Source: JBBDIK01 sp964640385
Lineage (GTDB): Bacteria > Actinomycetota > UBA4738 > JBBDHU01
Direction: 5' to 3'
NCBI GenBank assembly: GCA_964640385.1
Contig: CAZXFL010000011.1
Location: 1-64,000, forward strand
Length of the DNA: 64,000 nt
The notes under the pieces were generated by a model. That model was given only the letters and a program-made list of their open reading frames with translations, was not told the origin of the DNA and did no database searches. How positions within the stretch are numbered: position 1 is the stretch's first letter; every line of letters starts with the position of its first letter. The position numbers and the translations under genes were made by a program. Shown here in pieces: positions 41,996 through 50,944 of this stretch.

Positions 41996-44854
41996 CTACT
42001 CCTCGACCGCCAGCTGCGGCAGCCCGAACGGCGCGCGTCCGTTCATCGCTGCCCAGTCCTCCGGGTAGGTCGCCTTCGACCACGCAGCGAGGTCCAGCGG
42101 GCCGGTGAAGGAAACCCGTTCGTCCGTCTGCTCGATCTGCTCAGGGAACGCGCCCGCGTCCGGATAGACCTGGAGCAGCCTGAGCCCGAAGCCGCCGAAG
42201 TGCAGGTTCAGCTGCTCGCCGTCCTTCAGGTTCCAGTTCGACGGGACGTACGTGAAGTCCGTCCTCCGATAGGCCCAGGCGGGTGACTCACGCAGGCGGT
42301 ACTCGTTGGCGAGGTACGGGTTGTCGCCGAGGTAGGGCTCCCACCACCACTTGCGGTGCTTGGGCGTGCCGTAGCCGGCGAGCGCCCAGTCCGTCACGCC
42401 GTCGAGGTCGACATCGGCGCTCTCCGGGCCGATCGTCATGTTCAAGTACAGGTCGTCCCACGACGATTCGGAGTGCGGCAGGAAGGTCTCCGTGAACCAC
42501 CGGCCCATGACGACATCGAGGGCTTCATTCAGGACCGAGAACTCTAGGACGATCCGGTCCGCGTCCGCGGAGGCGAGCTCTATCGGGAACGCCCAGATCT
42601 GGATCGGGTAGTTGAACCAGGCCATGGGGTGCAGCCGGAGGAACTCACGGTAGAACCACTGACGCCACCGGTCCCGAACCTCATCGACGTGCTCTGCAAA
42701 CCAGGGCTCGAAGTCGTCGAGCTGCGCAGCGGTGACGCCGAGGATCTTCTGCGCGGCCGCGCGGTCCAGCGTGAGCCGGACGTCCCAGAAGTTCTCCCAC
42801 CCATAGTAGCCCCAATACTTCGGTAGGCGGTAGATCGCCTCGCGCTCCCGCGTGCCGTAGCGCATCCGGCTCTGCACTTCAGCCGTCCCGCCGTCGATGT
42901 CGCCGGCGAGGCCTCCCATCAGGTTGCGCGGGAGGAACCCCGCACCACCCGACCCGCCGCCGATCGTGTCGATCGTGATCCCGGGCAGGTTCCGTGCGGC
43001 CACCCGGAACCGCAAGCCGGAGGAGAGTTCGGAGAATGGCTCCAACGCCTGCGGGTCGGGCGGGAAGTACTCACTCGTGCGATATGACACGGGGAACCGC
43101 AGACTCTCGATCTGCTGGTACTCGTTCTCCTCGTACTCGCGCCACCGGTCGGCCACCATCGGCACGTCCAAGAACGAGTACAGGTCGACCTTGACGGTTC
43201 GTTCACCCTCGAGCGCCGGCGTCTCGCCGAGATCCGGCTGCGGGAAGGCGGGGATCGCTCGCCCCCGATCCACCTCGGCGACGTCGACCGCCTGTTGCGG
43301 ATCGGCGAAGAGTTTCGCGGCCTGCTTGCTCGGGCTCAGGAGGAACTCGACGTACGGCGATCCCCAGGGCGCCAGCCCATCGGGGCGGGTCTCGGTCGCA
43401 AGCTTCGCCCACTTCTCTGCGTACGTGTCGCTGGACCACTGGGCCATGTCCATCGGTCCCTCGAACGTCACGCGGCCCACACTCTTGGTGATCTGCCCTT
43501 CGAAGGACTTCGCAGTGGGTTCGACCCAATACAACGAGAACGAGAAGTCCTTCTCACGCGCGACGTCTCGGAAGTCCAAGGTGATCGACTCCCCATCCCG
43601 CAGGTTCCAGAGACCGGGGGTGTAGGTGTACGGATCGCCCGATCCGTACACCCCATCGGCGTACGGGAACGCGGACGAGCGGTACGACGACTCGCCCAAG
43701 TACTCGGTGGTCAGGTTCGGAACGTCACCCAGCGATGCCTCGAACACCCATCGCTCGGTCCCCTTCAGCTTGTAGAGGAGGTAGTCAACCCCGGTATCGA
43801 CATCCAGATCTCCGCTCTCGGGCCCGACCCGCAGATCGACGTTCACATCAGAGAGCGAGTTGGTCTCCCAACCGGTCCGGATCCCGAGCGCCTCGGAGAT
43901 CCAGCGGGAGAACAGCATGTCGCCCGCCATGCTGACCCAGTCCCACGACATCGTGATCGTGCCGGTGGCGGCGTCCCGCGACAGATCCAGGTCCGAGAGC
44001 CACATCTGCATCGGCGTATCGAACGCGTACCGCACGTTGAGCCGCCCGATCCCGCCCACGTGCTCATCGCCGCCTTCGTCGAGGAGCCACCACCACCACT
44101 GCTGTTCGACGGCCTCCCGGTTGTCCGCCCACCACGACTCGATGTCGTCCACCTGCGCCGCCGTGATACCGAGGATCTTCTGCGCGGCGGCGGGGTCCAT
44201 CGTGATCGTCGCGTTGGTCTCCGCTTCCCAGCCGTGGTACCCGAAGATGAACGGGTACTTGAGCTGCTCCGCACGCTGGCGGCCGATGTAGGCGAGGTGG
44301 GCCTTGAGGCGAGCCGTCCCTCCTTCGACGCCGTCCTGCAGCCCACCCATCAGGTTGCGGGGAAGGAACCCGCGCTTGCCAGCGTCGGGCGCGGGTGAAC
44401 GGACACCGCCGATCGTGTCGATCGTGAAGTCACTCAGCCCGCGGGCCTTGACCTTCCAGCGCCCCGGCCCGTACGCGAGCGTCTCCCCGGGCTGGTTCGG
44501 CACGAGATCCGGGCCGTCGAAGTCGGCCCATTCGTGCACAACCGGGTAGTGGTAGCTCCGGACATGCCCGTAGCCGACGTTCGCACGCTGCTCCCAGACG
44601 TCGCGAGGCATCGGGACGTCGAAGAAGGAATCGAAGGTGTGATCGACCGTCCGAGGACCGTCAGAAGGCGCGGTCAGTGCGAGCGTGCTGGCCCCTGCAC
44701 GACCGGTAAGGAAACTCCGCCCCACCGTCAGGCCGGCCGCGGCTGCCATCGAGCCCTGCAGGAACGACCGGCGACTGACGCCGCCGCGCCCGGTTCGGGC
44801 ATGCACCGGCCGACGCGGATGCTTCGGCATCACCATCGCTCCGATCCCATCCAC
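41996..44854 (-). CDS. Tat-exported protein with two copies of an unrecognised ~430-residue repeat
   Basis: 952 residues. Twin-arginine signal SRRSFLQGSMAAAAGL (about 28-43). The mature protein is two similar halves. Each has, in order: F.DVPM..D.W; FT/GITIDTIGG; a GFLPRNLMGGL..G..GGTA segment; WG/YGWE, then a TMDPAAAQKILGITAAQ or TLDRAAAQKILGVTAAQ block; a Trp-rich helix; a metal-like D/N and GPES.D.DVD segment; RWVFE.SLGD or WWWEPYLGDNPYL; a W-NLxDGE strand; and a terminal F.GP.D...WS. Aromatic-rich, with no catalytic motif I recognise. The next gene upstream (44891-47535) is a paralogue 36 bp away, so the two are one operon. Not a known family to me. Confidence 0.8.
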   Translation of the reverse strand: MDGIGAMVMPKHPRRPVHARTGRGGVSRRSFLQGSMAAAAGLTVGRSFLTGRAGASTLALTAPSDGPRTVDHTFDSFFDVPMPRDVWEQRANVGYGHVRSYHYPVVHEWADFDGPDLVPNQPGETLAYGPGRWKVKARGLSDFTIDTIGGVRSPAPDAGKRGFLPRNLMGGLQDGVEGGTARLKAHLAYIGRQRAEQLKYPFIFGYHGWEAETNATITMDPAAAQKILGITAAQVDDIESWWADNREAVEQQWWWWLLDEGGDEHVGGIGRLNVRYAFDTPMQMWLSDLDLSRDAATGTITMSWDWVSMAGDMLFSRWISEALGIRTGWETNSLSDVNVDLRVGPESGDLDVDTGVDYLLYKLKGTERWVFEASLGDVPNLTTEYLGESSYRSSAFPYADGVYGSGDPYTYTPGLWNLRDGESITLDFRDVAREKDFSFSLYWVEPTAKSFEGQITKSVGRVTFEGPMDMAQWSSDTYAEKWAKLATETRPDGLAPWGSPYVEFLLSPSKQAAKLFADPQQAVDVAEVDRGRAIPAFPQPDLGETPALEGERTVKVDLYSFLDVPMVADRWREYEENEYQQIESLRFPVSYRTSEYFPPDPQALEPFSELSSGLRFRVAARNLPGITIDTIGGGSGGAGFLPRNLMGGLAGDIDGGTAEVQSRMRYGTREREAIYRLPKYWGYYGWENFWDVRLTLDRAAAQKILGVTAAQLDDFEPWFAEHVDEVRDRWRQWFYREFLRLHPMAWFNYPIQIWAFPIELASADADRIVLEFSVLNEALDVVMGRWFTETFLPHSESSWDDLYLNMTIGPESADVDLDGVTDWALAGYGTPKHRKWWWEPYLGDNPYLANEYRLRESPAWAYRRTDFTYVPSNWNLKDGEQLNLHFGGFGLRLLQVYPDAGAFPEQIEQTDERVSFTGPLDLAAWSKATYPEDWAAMNGRAPFGLPQLAVEE

Positions 44855-44890
44855 GCATCCTCCCTCACTCGGTTCCGGTTCGCCACCGGC

Positions 44891-47535
44891 TCACCGGAAC
44901 GTGATGTATGGCTCTCCCCACGGCAGCAGGCCCCCGGTCTGCTGCCACGCGTTCGCGTTGCTGGTCCGTGACCACGCCCGAAGGTCCATCGGGCCCGTGA
45001 ACGACACGCGGGAGGAGGTCGCGTCGATCTGCCCCCGGAACGCGCCGGATCCCGGCTCGACCGTATCCACGATCAGACCGGCGCTCCCGACGTGCAGGTT
45101 CAACTGCTCGCCGCTCCGCAGGTTCCACGCGCTCGGCGTGTAGTCGTACTGGTAGGAGTCGAGCGTGGCGCCGAGGTACGGCAGGCCCGGCGAGGAGGTG
45201 ATCCGGTATTCGTCGGCCAGTGCGGGATCGTCTCCGAGCGACGGCTCGAACACCCACCTGCCCTTCCCGTCCTGGTAGAGCGACCAGCCGGTCGCCAGGT
45301 CCAGATCCAGGTCGGCCGACGTCGGCCCGATCCGCATCGACAGGTGCATGTCGTCGATGGAGCTCTCGTAGCCGGGCAGGAAGGTCTCGTTGAACCAGCG
45401 TCCGTACAGGACCTCCAGCGCCTCGTTGAAGACCGTCATCCGCAGCTCGATCCGACCGGACGATGCCGAGACCAGCTCCAGGTCCAGCGCCCAGATAGTC
45501 AATGGGAAGTCGAAGAACGCCATCGCGCCCGAGCGCCGGAACTCCCGGTAGAGCCACTGCCGCCAGCTCGTCTCCAGTTCCCGCTCGTTCGCGGCGAACC
45601 ATACGGCGAACGCGTCCGCATCGGTCCCGGAGATCCCGAGGACCCGCCGCGCCGCGGATCGGTCCAGGGTGATCCTGGCATCCAGGAAATTTCCCACCCG
45701 TAGTACCCCCACCATTCCGGTAGGCGATACACGGACTCGCGCGGGCGTTCGCCGTACGCGAGGTGGCCGTCGAACGTCGCCGTCCCGCCGGTCACTCCGG
45801 CCTCGAGTCCGCCCATGAGGTTCGACGGCAGGAACCCCGCTTTGCCGAGACCCCCACCCACATCGTCCAACCCGATCTCGGGAAGGTTGCGCCCCGTCGC
45901 CCGCAACCGGAACCCCGAGTACGTCGTGCCTTCCGTGCGGTACTCGACAGGGAAACTCGCCCGGTCGACCTTTACATACCCGTTGTCCTCGAGTTGCTCC
46001 CATCGGTCCGCCGGCATCGGAACATCCAGGAACCGGTACAGGTCGAAACGCACCGTGCGACCGGTCGATGGCATCGGCGGCGTCGCGCCGAGTTCCGGCG
46101 ATGGGAACGCCGGGATCGCTCGCCCGGGGTCCACTGAGGGCACCGGGGCGGGAGGCTTCGGATCGCTGAACCGGCTGGGGCTCCGAAGCGGTTTCACGAC
46201 GAACGTGACGAGCGGCTGGCCCCAGGGCAGCAAACCGTCAGGGTGTTCAGGGCCGGCTAGGCGAGCCCAGTCCGCGGCATGTCGCGTCAGCGACGAGGCG
46301 GTGAAGTCGATCGGCCCGCGGAACTCGGTGGCCTTGCCGTCCCGCGAGATCTGCCCCGGGAAGGCGCCGGGAGCCGGGTCGAGCGTCCACCAGTTCATCC
46401 GCACACCGGGGAGATCGGCGTACTCGAACCGCAGCCGCTCGTCGGGCCCCAGGTCCCATGCCGAAGGCGTGCGCCCGTACCCGGACCCGCTGCGGTCGGT
46501 TGCGTCAGCGTAATCGCGTGCCGGCGAGAGGTAGGTCGACTCGTTCCGGTACTCGGCGGCCAGGTCGGCGAGATCGGCGAGCTGCGGCTCGAACACCCAC
46601 CGATCGGCGCCGGGGACCTTCGTCAGGGCGTTATCGACGACGAATTCCGCATCGAGGTCAGTCGCCCCCGCCCCGACGGTCATGTCCAGGCGGAGCCGGC
46701 TGAACGAGTTCGGCTCGTGCCCCATGCCCAGACCCTCGTGGATCCATCGCGACCACAGCATGTCGCCGGCCATGTTCACCCAGCGCCAGCGCAGCTCGAT
46801 GCGGTCCGCGGTCGCGCTCACCAGGTCGATATCGTTGACCCACATCTGCAGCGGCGTGTCGAACGCCGGCCGCACATCCAGCCGCCCGACGCCCCCAACG
46901 TGCTGATCGCCGCCCTCGTCGTAGAGCCACCAGCGCCAGCGTTGCTCCAGCCGGTCCTCGTTCGCCGCGAAGAAACTCGCGAACCCCGAGACCTCCGCGT
47001 CGCTCAGGCCGAGGACCTTGCGCGCACCGGCACGGTCCAGCGTGATGGTGCCTGCGGCCTCGTTTTCCCAGCCGTGGGATCCGAAGACCCCGGCAACCCC
47101 CGCGTCGGACGACTGGTCTCGGGTCAGGTACTGCACGGTCACGTCAAGACGCGCTTGGCCGCCGGCCGGCGGCGACCCGAGGTTGCCCATCAGGTCGTAG
47201 GGGAGGAATCCGGTTCGCGTCCCCGCGGGCGCCGGGGAATCGACCCCGCCGATCGTGTCGATCGAGATCTCCTGCACGTTGCGGGCCTCGATGTCGAGGG
47301 CGGCGGGGGCGACCCTGCGCCTCGTTGCCCCGATCCCCGGGAACAGCGATGGACCGTCAACGACCGGGAGGACGTACGTCACCGGCGCCCGCTTCCCGGG
47401 GGTCTGGAAGAAATCCCCCCACGTGTAGCGGACCGAGCGGGAGCCAGCCGCCTGCGCGGGAGCGGGCCCGGCCATCACCGACGCGGCGATCAGCACGACC
47501 GCCGATGTCCACCGCAGGGCCGGTCCTCCACGCAC
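44891..47535 (-). pseudogene. Frameshifted paralogue of the two-repeat secreted protein
   Basis: Starts at GTG 47535 (AAGGAGG 6 nt upstream) with a Sec-type signal peptide (ending AQAA). The frame reads about 615 residues to YYGWE at roughly 45690, then shifts; a second frame continues NFLDARITLDRSAARRVLG to the stop at 44891. The homologous protein reads YYGWENFWDVRLTLDRAAAQKILG, so restoring one A in GGGAAATTTCC repairs it. Coding signal is intact on both sides, so either a recent mutation or an assembly error. Also two repeats (first half to about 440, second from about 490). Includes DEGGDQHVGGVGRLDVR, mirrored in its neighbour. Confidence 0.75.
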
Positions 47536-47576
47536 GCTAGGCCTCCTTGTTTGAGTCCTCAGTCAGCTATCTATAT

Positions 47577-47594
47577 CCTGAGTGTCGGCTCAGG
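47577..47594. promoter_or_regulatory. Operator palindrome before the secreted-protein operon
   Basis: CCTGAGTGTCGGCTCAGG, imperfect 18-bp palindrome matching 41356-41373 at the two arms. On the minus strand it is followed at once by a -10-like TATAGA (GGATATAGATAGC), so bound repressor would cover the -35 region. The start GTG at 47535 follows about 40 bp later. Confidence 0.65.
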
Positions 47595-47780
47595 ATGGGC
47601 TTGGATTGAGCTGCGTGTCGGGTGGTTTTCCGTCTAGCCCGTTCGGTGGTGGGGAGACCGGGGGACCCAGAACTGCTTGGGCTACTCCTGACTCAGTTTC
47701 TTCGAACCACGTTCGAGGTGTCAGCATCCTCCGGAACCTCCGGTAGGACGGGGAGGCACGTTGCCGACGGGGAGGTACCT

Positions 47781-48164
47781 TCAGGCGATGGCCGCCTCGA
47801 CGGCGGCCTTCTTGATCTCCCCGTTGTCCGGGAGCTTGGTCCAGGTGCCGAGGACCCGGCCGGACGATGCGGCGACCACGATCGTCGGCGCCGTCCGGAC
47901 CCCGTAGCGACGCATCACGTCGGGACGCTCGTCCAGGTCGATCTGCGCGTACGAGACGCCGGCGGCTTCGGCCGCGGCGATCAGGTGCGGGCGGTTCACC
48001 TTGCACGGCGCGCAGTACGGCGTCGTGAACTGGACGATCACCGGCCCGGCGACCCCGAGGTCCGGAAGATCGAGGCGGTCGACCTTTGGCGCTCGCCTCC
48101 AGAGCGCGAAAAACGCCGCGACGGCGGCGAACACGGCAACGGCGAGCAGCATGCGGTCGATCAT
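47781..48164 (-). CDS. Membrane-anchored thioredoxin-like protein
   Basis: 127 residues. One N-terminal membrane helix (LLAVAVFAAVAAFFALW), then a thioredoxin fold with redox motif CAPC in FTTPYCAPCKVNRP and cis-proline segment VRTAPTIVV. Orientation suggests an extracytoplasmic or membrane-proximal disulfide carrier. It overlaps the DUF4395 gene upstream by ATGA, a pairing seen often in Actinomycetota. Confidence 0.88.
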   Translation of the reverse strand: MIDRMLLAVAVFAAVAAFFALWRRAPKVDRLDLPDLGVAGPVIVQFTTPYCAPCKVNRPHLIAAAEAAGVSYAQIDLDERPDVMRRYGVRTAPTIVVAASSGRVLGTWTKLPDNGEIKKAAVEAAIA

Positions 48165-48628
48165 GCCTTGCTCCCAACCTGCTCGCGCGGAACGACGATC
48201 TTGCGCGGCATCCGTCCCCGGGTGGCGACGCGCCGGCCGATGACGTACAGCTCGCACCCGACGCACAACCCGGTGGTCGAGGCCAGGAGCGCGAGCGCAG
48301 CCACGATCAGGGCCAGCGTCCACGCCACGCCGGCCAGCGAGAGCCCGTACCAAGCGATGGTCGCGCCCCCCATGAAGCCGAACCCGCAGAGGTTCGCGAA
48401 GCGCGGCGGGGCAGATTCCTCCAGCTCCTTCGGCGGCCCGAACCGCAGCAGCCCCTTGAGCCCCTTGAACACGTAGACGTACGGGTTGCCCGTCGGCCCG
48501 ACGAATGTCGCCAGCCCCAGGATCACCGTCAGGATCGGGAAGATGACCGGCAACTGGAGGACCCATGCCAGCAAGGCGAGCATCCCCGTGATGAACTGCC
48601 CGACCCGCGGCTGGCGGGGGTCGATCAT
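48161..48628 (-). CDS. DUF4395 membrane protein
   Basis: 155 residues from ATG 48628 (AAGGAG 7 nt upstream; ATG 48655 in frame also has a good SD). Starts MIDPRQPRVGQFIT, typical of DUF4395, with about four helices and a C-terminal LCVGCELYV cysteine pair likely to exchange electrons with the coupled thioredoxin. Overlaps the thioredoxin gene by 4 bp. Function not established. Confidence 0.88.
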   Translation of the reverse strand: MIDPRQPRVGQFITGMLALLAWVLQLPVIFPILTVILGLATFVGPTGNPYVYVFKGLKGLLRFGPPKELEESAPPRFANLCGFGFMGGATIAWYGLSLAGVAWTLALIVAALALLASTTGLCVGCELYVIGRRVATRGRMPRKIVVPREQVGSKA

Positions 48629-48655
48629 CCGTGATCTCCTTGGGTCGTCGGTCAT

Positions 48656-49035
48656 TCGCTCTCCTCGAGAAACATGAAGGCCGCCCTCGAGGCGGCCGGT
48701 GGTGAGTCCTTTCTCCCGGTGGTCGCGCTACGGCCGCACTCCCTCCATCCGTGCCCCCGGGCGGGCACTATCGGGGCGACGGCAGACCCGGCAAGGGATC
48801 ATCGCCCCGACCAGCCCGTGTGCGCGTGTACGGATCATTCCCGACCCCTGTAGTGGGATTCCTTAAGGCTAGTGTGGCTTGCAGGTGCAACAACTGTCAA
48901 GGCTGGTCTCACCGTCGCCCTGGCATCGCCAGCACGGCCGCCCAGCGGCATGCTGGGCCGTCCACGCCTCGGGGATCCAGAACCACGGATGGCACATCTT
49001 TCCCTCGTCGCGCGACTGGTCTACGCTCGAGCACG
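48656..49035 (-). other. Intergenic region with possible structured leader for the DUF4395-thioredoxin operon
   Basis: No credible gene in 380 bp. A hairpin GGCCGCC-CTCGA-GGCGGCC at 48679-48697 lies just upstream of DUF4395. Farther up the minus strand GC-rich complementary blocks occur (for example CCCGCCCGGGGGCACGG), suggesting a folded leader, but I recognise no riboswitch class. Confidence 0.4.
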
Positions 49036-49260
49036 ATGAGCGATCGAGATGTCGGGCCGGCCGCACGCAGCTGGGTACAGCCGCTGGTCCGGCTCGCAAG
49101 CGCCCTCATCATCGCTGCGGCGATCCTTGGGGCCGCCTGGATCATGGCCCATCCCGACGCGACGACCAGATGCGCCATCTCCGGGGGAACCTGGCAAGAG
49201 GACGTGGGCAAGTGCCTGTACCCCGTGACCTCGCATCCGCTGTTCATGCCGCCCGACTAG
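49036..49260 (+). CDS. Hypothetical small membrane protein
   Basis: 74 residues with one membrane helix (residues about 18-38, LASALIIAAAILGAAWIMA) and an outside tail with two cysteines (RCAISGGTW.EDVGKCLYP) that may form a disulfide. A -10-like TACGCT (49022-49027) ends 8 nt before the ATG. Not recognised. Its codon use and high-GC third positions look coding. Confidence 0.55.
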   Translation: MSDRDVGPAARSWVQPLVRLASALIIAAAILGAAWIMAHPDATTRCAISGGTWQEDVGKCLYPVTSHPLFMPPD

Positions 49261-49347
49261 CTGCCGAGCACCATTCGCACGCGCACGAAAGGACCTCGGG
49301 TCAGCCAGCGCCGGAGGGAAGGATGACGGAAGATCTTCGCCGAAACG

Positions 49348-49391
49348 TGCGCGCCGGGGAGGAGTCGAACCCCCAACCTTCTGATCCGTAG
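49348..49391 (-). repeat. Duplicated 3' half of tRNA-Arg(ACG), att-like repeat copy 1
   Basis: 44 nt identical to 50539-50582, covering anticodon loop to 2 nt past the discriminator of tRNA-Arg. The 5' half is absent (flank does not pair with the anticodon stem), so it is not a working tRNA. Confidence 0.9.
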
Positions 49392-49556
49392 GTATCCCGG
49401 CCCGTGCGCTGTGCTATCCCGCCTAACGCGCTGGTCGCCCGATCACACAACTCGTCCAGTTATCGGCTGCCTCGCGCGCTGTAGGACTCGATTCCTGAAC
49501 GCTCAACCAGCACACCTCTCGGGGGCGCCCGGGCGGCGTGAGATAACTTGGTCTGT

Positions 49557-50582
49557 ATGTCCGAGGCATCGCATCGGGAGAAGCTCTCACCGGCGCCGGC
49601 CCAGTCGCGCTCGGTCTGGGCGGCCCTGATCACCGTGTGGATCGCCTGGGGGACCGTCTACCTCGCCACGCGGATCGTGAACCAGAGCATGCCGCCGCTC
49701 ATGGCGTCGTCGTCCCGTTTCCTGGTCGCCGGACCCATTCTGTACTTGATCGCGATCCGACGGCGAGGTACCTCGGCGCCTCGCCCGACCGTCCACCAGT
49801 GGCGCACCGCCGCCGTCGTCGGCACGCTCCTCGTGTCCGGAGGTATCGGCCTCACCGCACTCGCGCAGGACACGATCCCATCGGGCCTCGCCGCCTTGCT
49901 CATCGCGCTGGTGCCGCTGTGGATGGCGCTCTTCGACCGGCTGCTGTTCGGGATCCGCCTTCGCCCCGTTACCGTGGTGGGCCTGCTCATCGGCTTCGCA
50001 GGAGCGGCCATGCTCGTCGGCGGTTCTCTTGCCGGCACGGTGGACCCCCTAGGGCTGGGCCTCGTCATCGTCGCCTCCCTCCTGTGGACGTTGGGTTCCC
50101 TCTACTCGCGAGGCGCGAACCTCCCGGACGACCCGCTCGTCACGGCCGGGATGGAGATGCTCTGCGGTGGAGTCGCCGGGCTGGGAGTCGCGCTGATCCT
50201 CGGCGAAGCCCGAGGTTTGGAGCCGGCCACGTTCACGTGGGTCTCGATTGTGTCGTTCGTCTATCTTGTCATCGTCGGATCAATCGTCGGCTACACCTGC
50301 TACGCGTGGCTCCTTCGCTCCGCACCCACGGCACTCGTCTCGACTTTCGCGTACGTGAATCCCGTCGTGGCCGTCGTACTCGGGTCCGTGATCCTCTCGG
50401 AGGCGTTCACCGCGCGAACCGGCGGCGCGGCGTGCGCGGTGGTCGTCGCGGTGATCCTGATCGTGTCGGGGCAGGGAAGGCCGCACGGCGAACCTCGATC
50501 TGGTGGGTCGGCAGTCCAAGCCGCCACTTCGCGCGGGCTGCGCGCCGGGGAGGAGTCGAACCCCCAACCTTCTGATCCGTAG
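49557..50582 (+). CDS. EamA/DMT-family transporter, C-terminus running into tRNA-Arg
   Basis: 341 residues with about ten hydrophobic helices in two EamA halves: AWGTVYLATRIVNQSMPPLMASSSRFL in the first, SIVGYTCYAWLLR and FAYVNPVVAVVLGS in the second, typical of drug/metabolite exporters. A -10-like TAACTT (49544-49549) ends 7 nt before ATG 49557. The last 14 codons (AGEESNPQPSDP) are the reverse strand of the tRNA-Arg repeat and the stop lies in that tRNA gene, so the tail is a fusion by insertion. Flanked by identical 44-nt tRNA repeats. Confidence 0.87.
   Translation: MSEASHREKLSPAPAQSRSVWAALITVWIAWGTVYLATRIVNQSMPPLMASSSRFLVAGPILYLIAIRRRGTSAPRPTVHQWRTAAVVGTLLVSGGIGLTALAQDTIPSGLAALLIALVPLWMALFDRLLFGIRLRPVTVVGLLIGFAGAAMLVGGSLAGTVDPLGLGLVIVASLLWTLGSLYSRGANLPDDPLVTAGMEMLCGGVAGLGVALILGEARGLEPATFTWVSIVSFVYLVIVGSIVGYTCYAWLLRSAPTALVSTFAYVNPVVAVVLGSVILSEAFTARTGGAACAVVVAVILIVSGQGRPHGEPRSGGSAVQAATSRGLRAGEESNPQPSDP
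50539..50582 (-). repeat. att-like repeat copy 2 (3' half of intact tRNA-Arg)
   Basis: Identical to 49348-49391. The pair brackets 1.15 kb containing only the EamA gene; no integrase is present. Confidence 0.9.
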
Positions 50583-50613
50583 TCAGATGCTCTATCCATT
50601 GAGCTACCGGCGC
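50541..50613 (-). tRNA. tRNA-Arg (anticodon ACG)
   Basis: 73 nt: acceptor GCGCCGG/CCGGCGC, discriminator G, D-arm GCTC/GAGC, anticodon stem TCTGA/TCAGA with loop CTACGGA, T-arm GGGGG-TTCGACT-CCTCC (one G-T pair). CCA not encoded. A34 is the substrate of TadA. Confidence 0.96.
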
Positions 50614-50672
50614 AAACGGACCCTCGGAACGCTACCAAACCGAGCGCGACAGCCGCGACGGGATCGGTTTGG

Positions 50673-50762
50673 CGGAGACGGCGCGATTCGAACGCGCGAG
50701 GGAGCTCATCACCCCCTAACCGCTTAGCAGGCGGTTGCTTTCGGCCGCTCAGCCACGTCTCC
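50673..50762 (-). tRNA. tRNA-Ser (anticodon GCT)
   Basis: Type-II tRNA of 90 nt plus an encoded CCA (50670-50672). Acceptor GGAGACG/CGTCTCC, anticodon loop CTGCTAA, long variable arm, T-arm GCGCG-TTCGAAT-CGCGC. Reads AGC/AGU. Confidence 0.96.
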
Positions 50763-50944
50763 GAGCCGATTCTACGGCATCCAAGGCTGAGACCGCCTCG
50801 TTGCAGGGACCGACTCCCGTCACGGAGGCCTCAAACGGGCGACGGACAACACCGGTTCCTGTCGCCTCCTGCGAGCTATGCGAACCACGGCAAGTACGCT
50901 AGGCCAGTTGGCGCTCCCTCCGCCGACGAAGGGGACAACGAACG

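Noticed and set aside
45499..46003. Programmed ribosomal frameshift joining the two frames of the paralogue
   Set aside because: The GGGAAATTTCC run does not match a slippery heptamer in the correct phase; a plain indel is simpler.
47701..47717. TCGAAC-CAC-GTTCGA palindrome resembling a LexA box
   Set aside because: The spacer is 3, not 4, nt and the site is 65 bp downstream of the thioredoxin end with no promoter facing it.
49348..49430. A complete tRNA at the 49.35-kb repeat
   Set aside because: The flank gives no D-arm and no strand pairing with the anticodon stem; only the 3' half is present.
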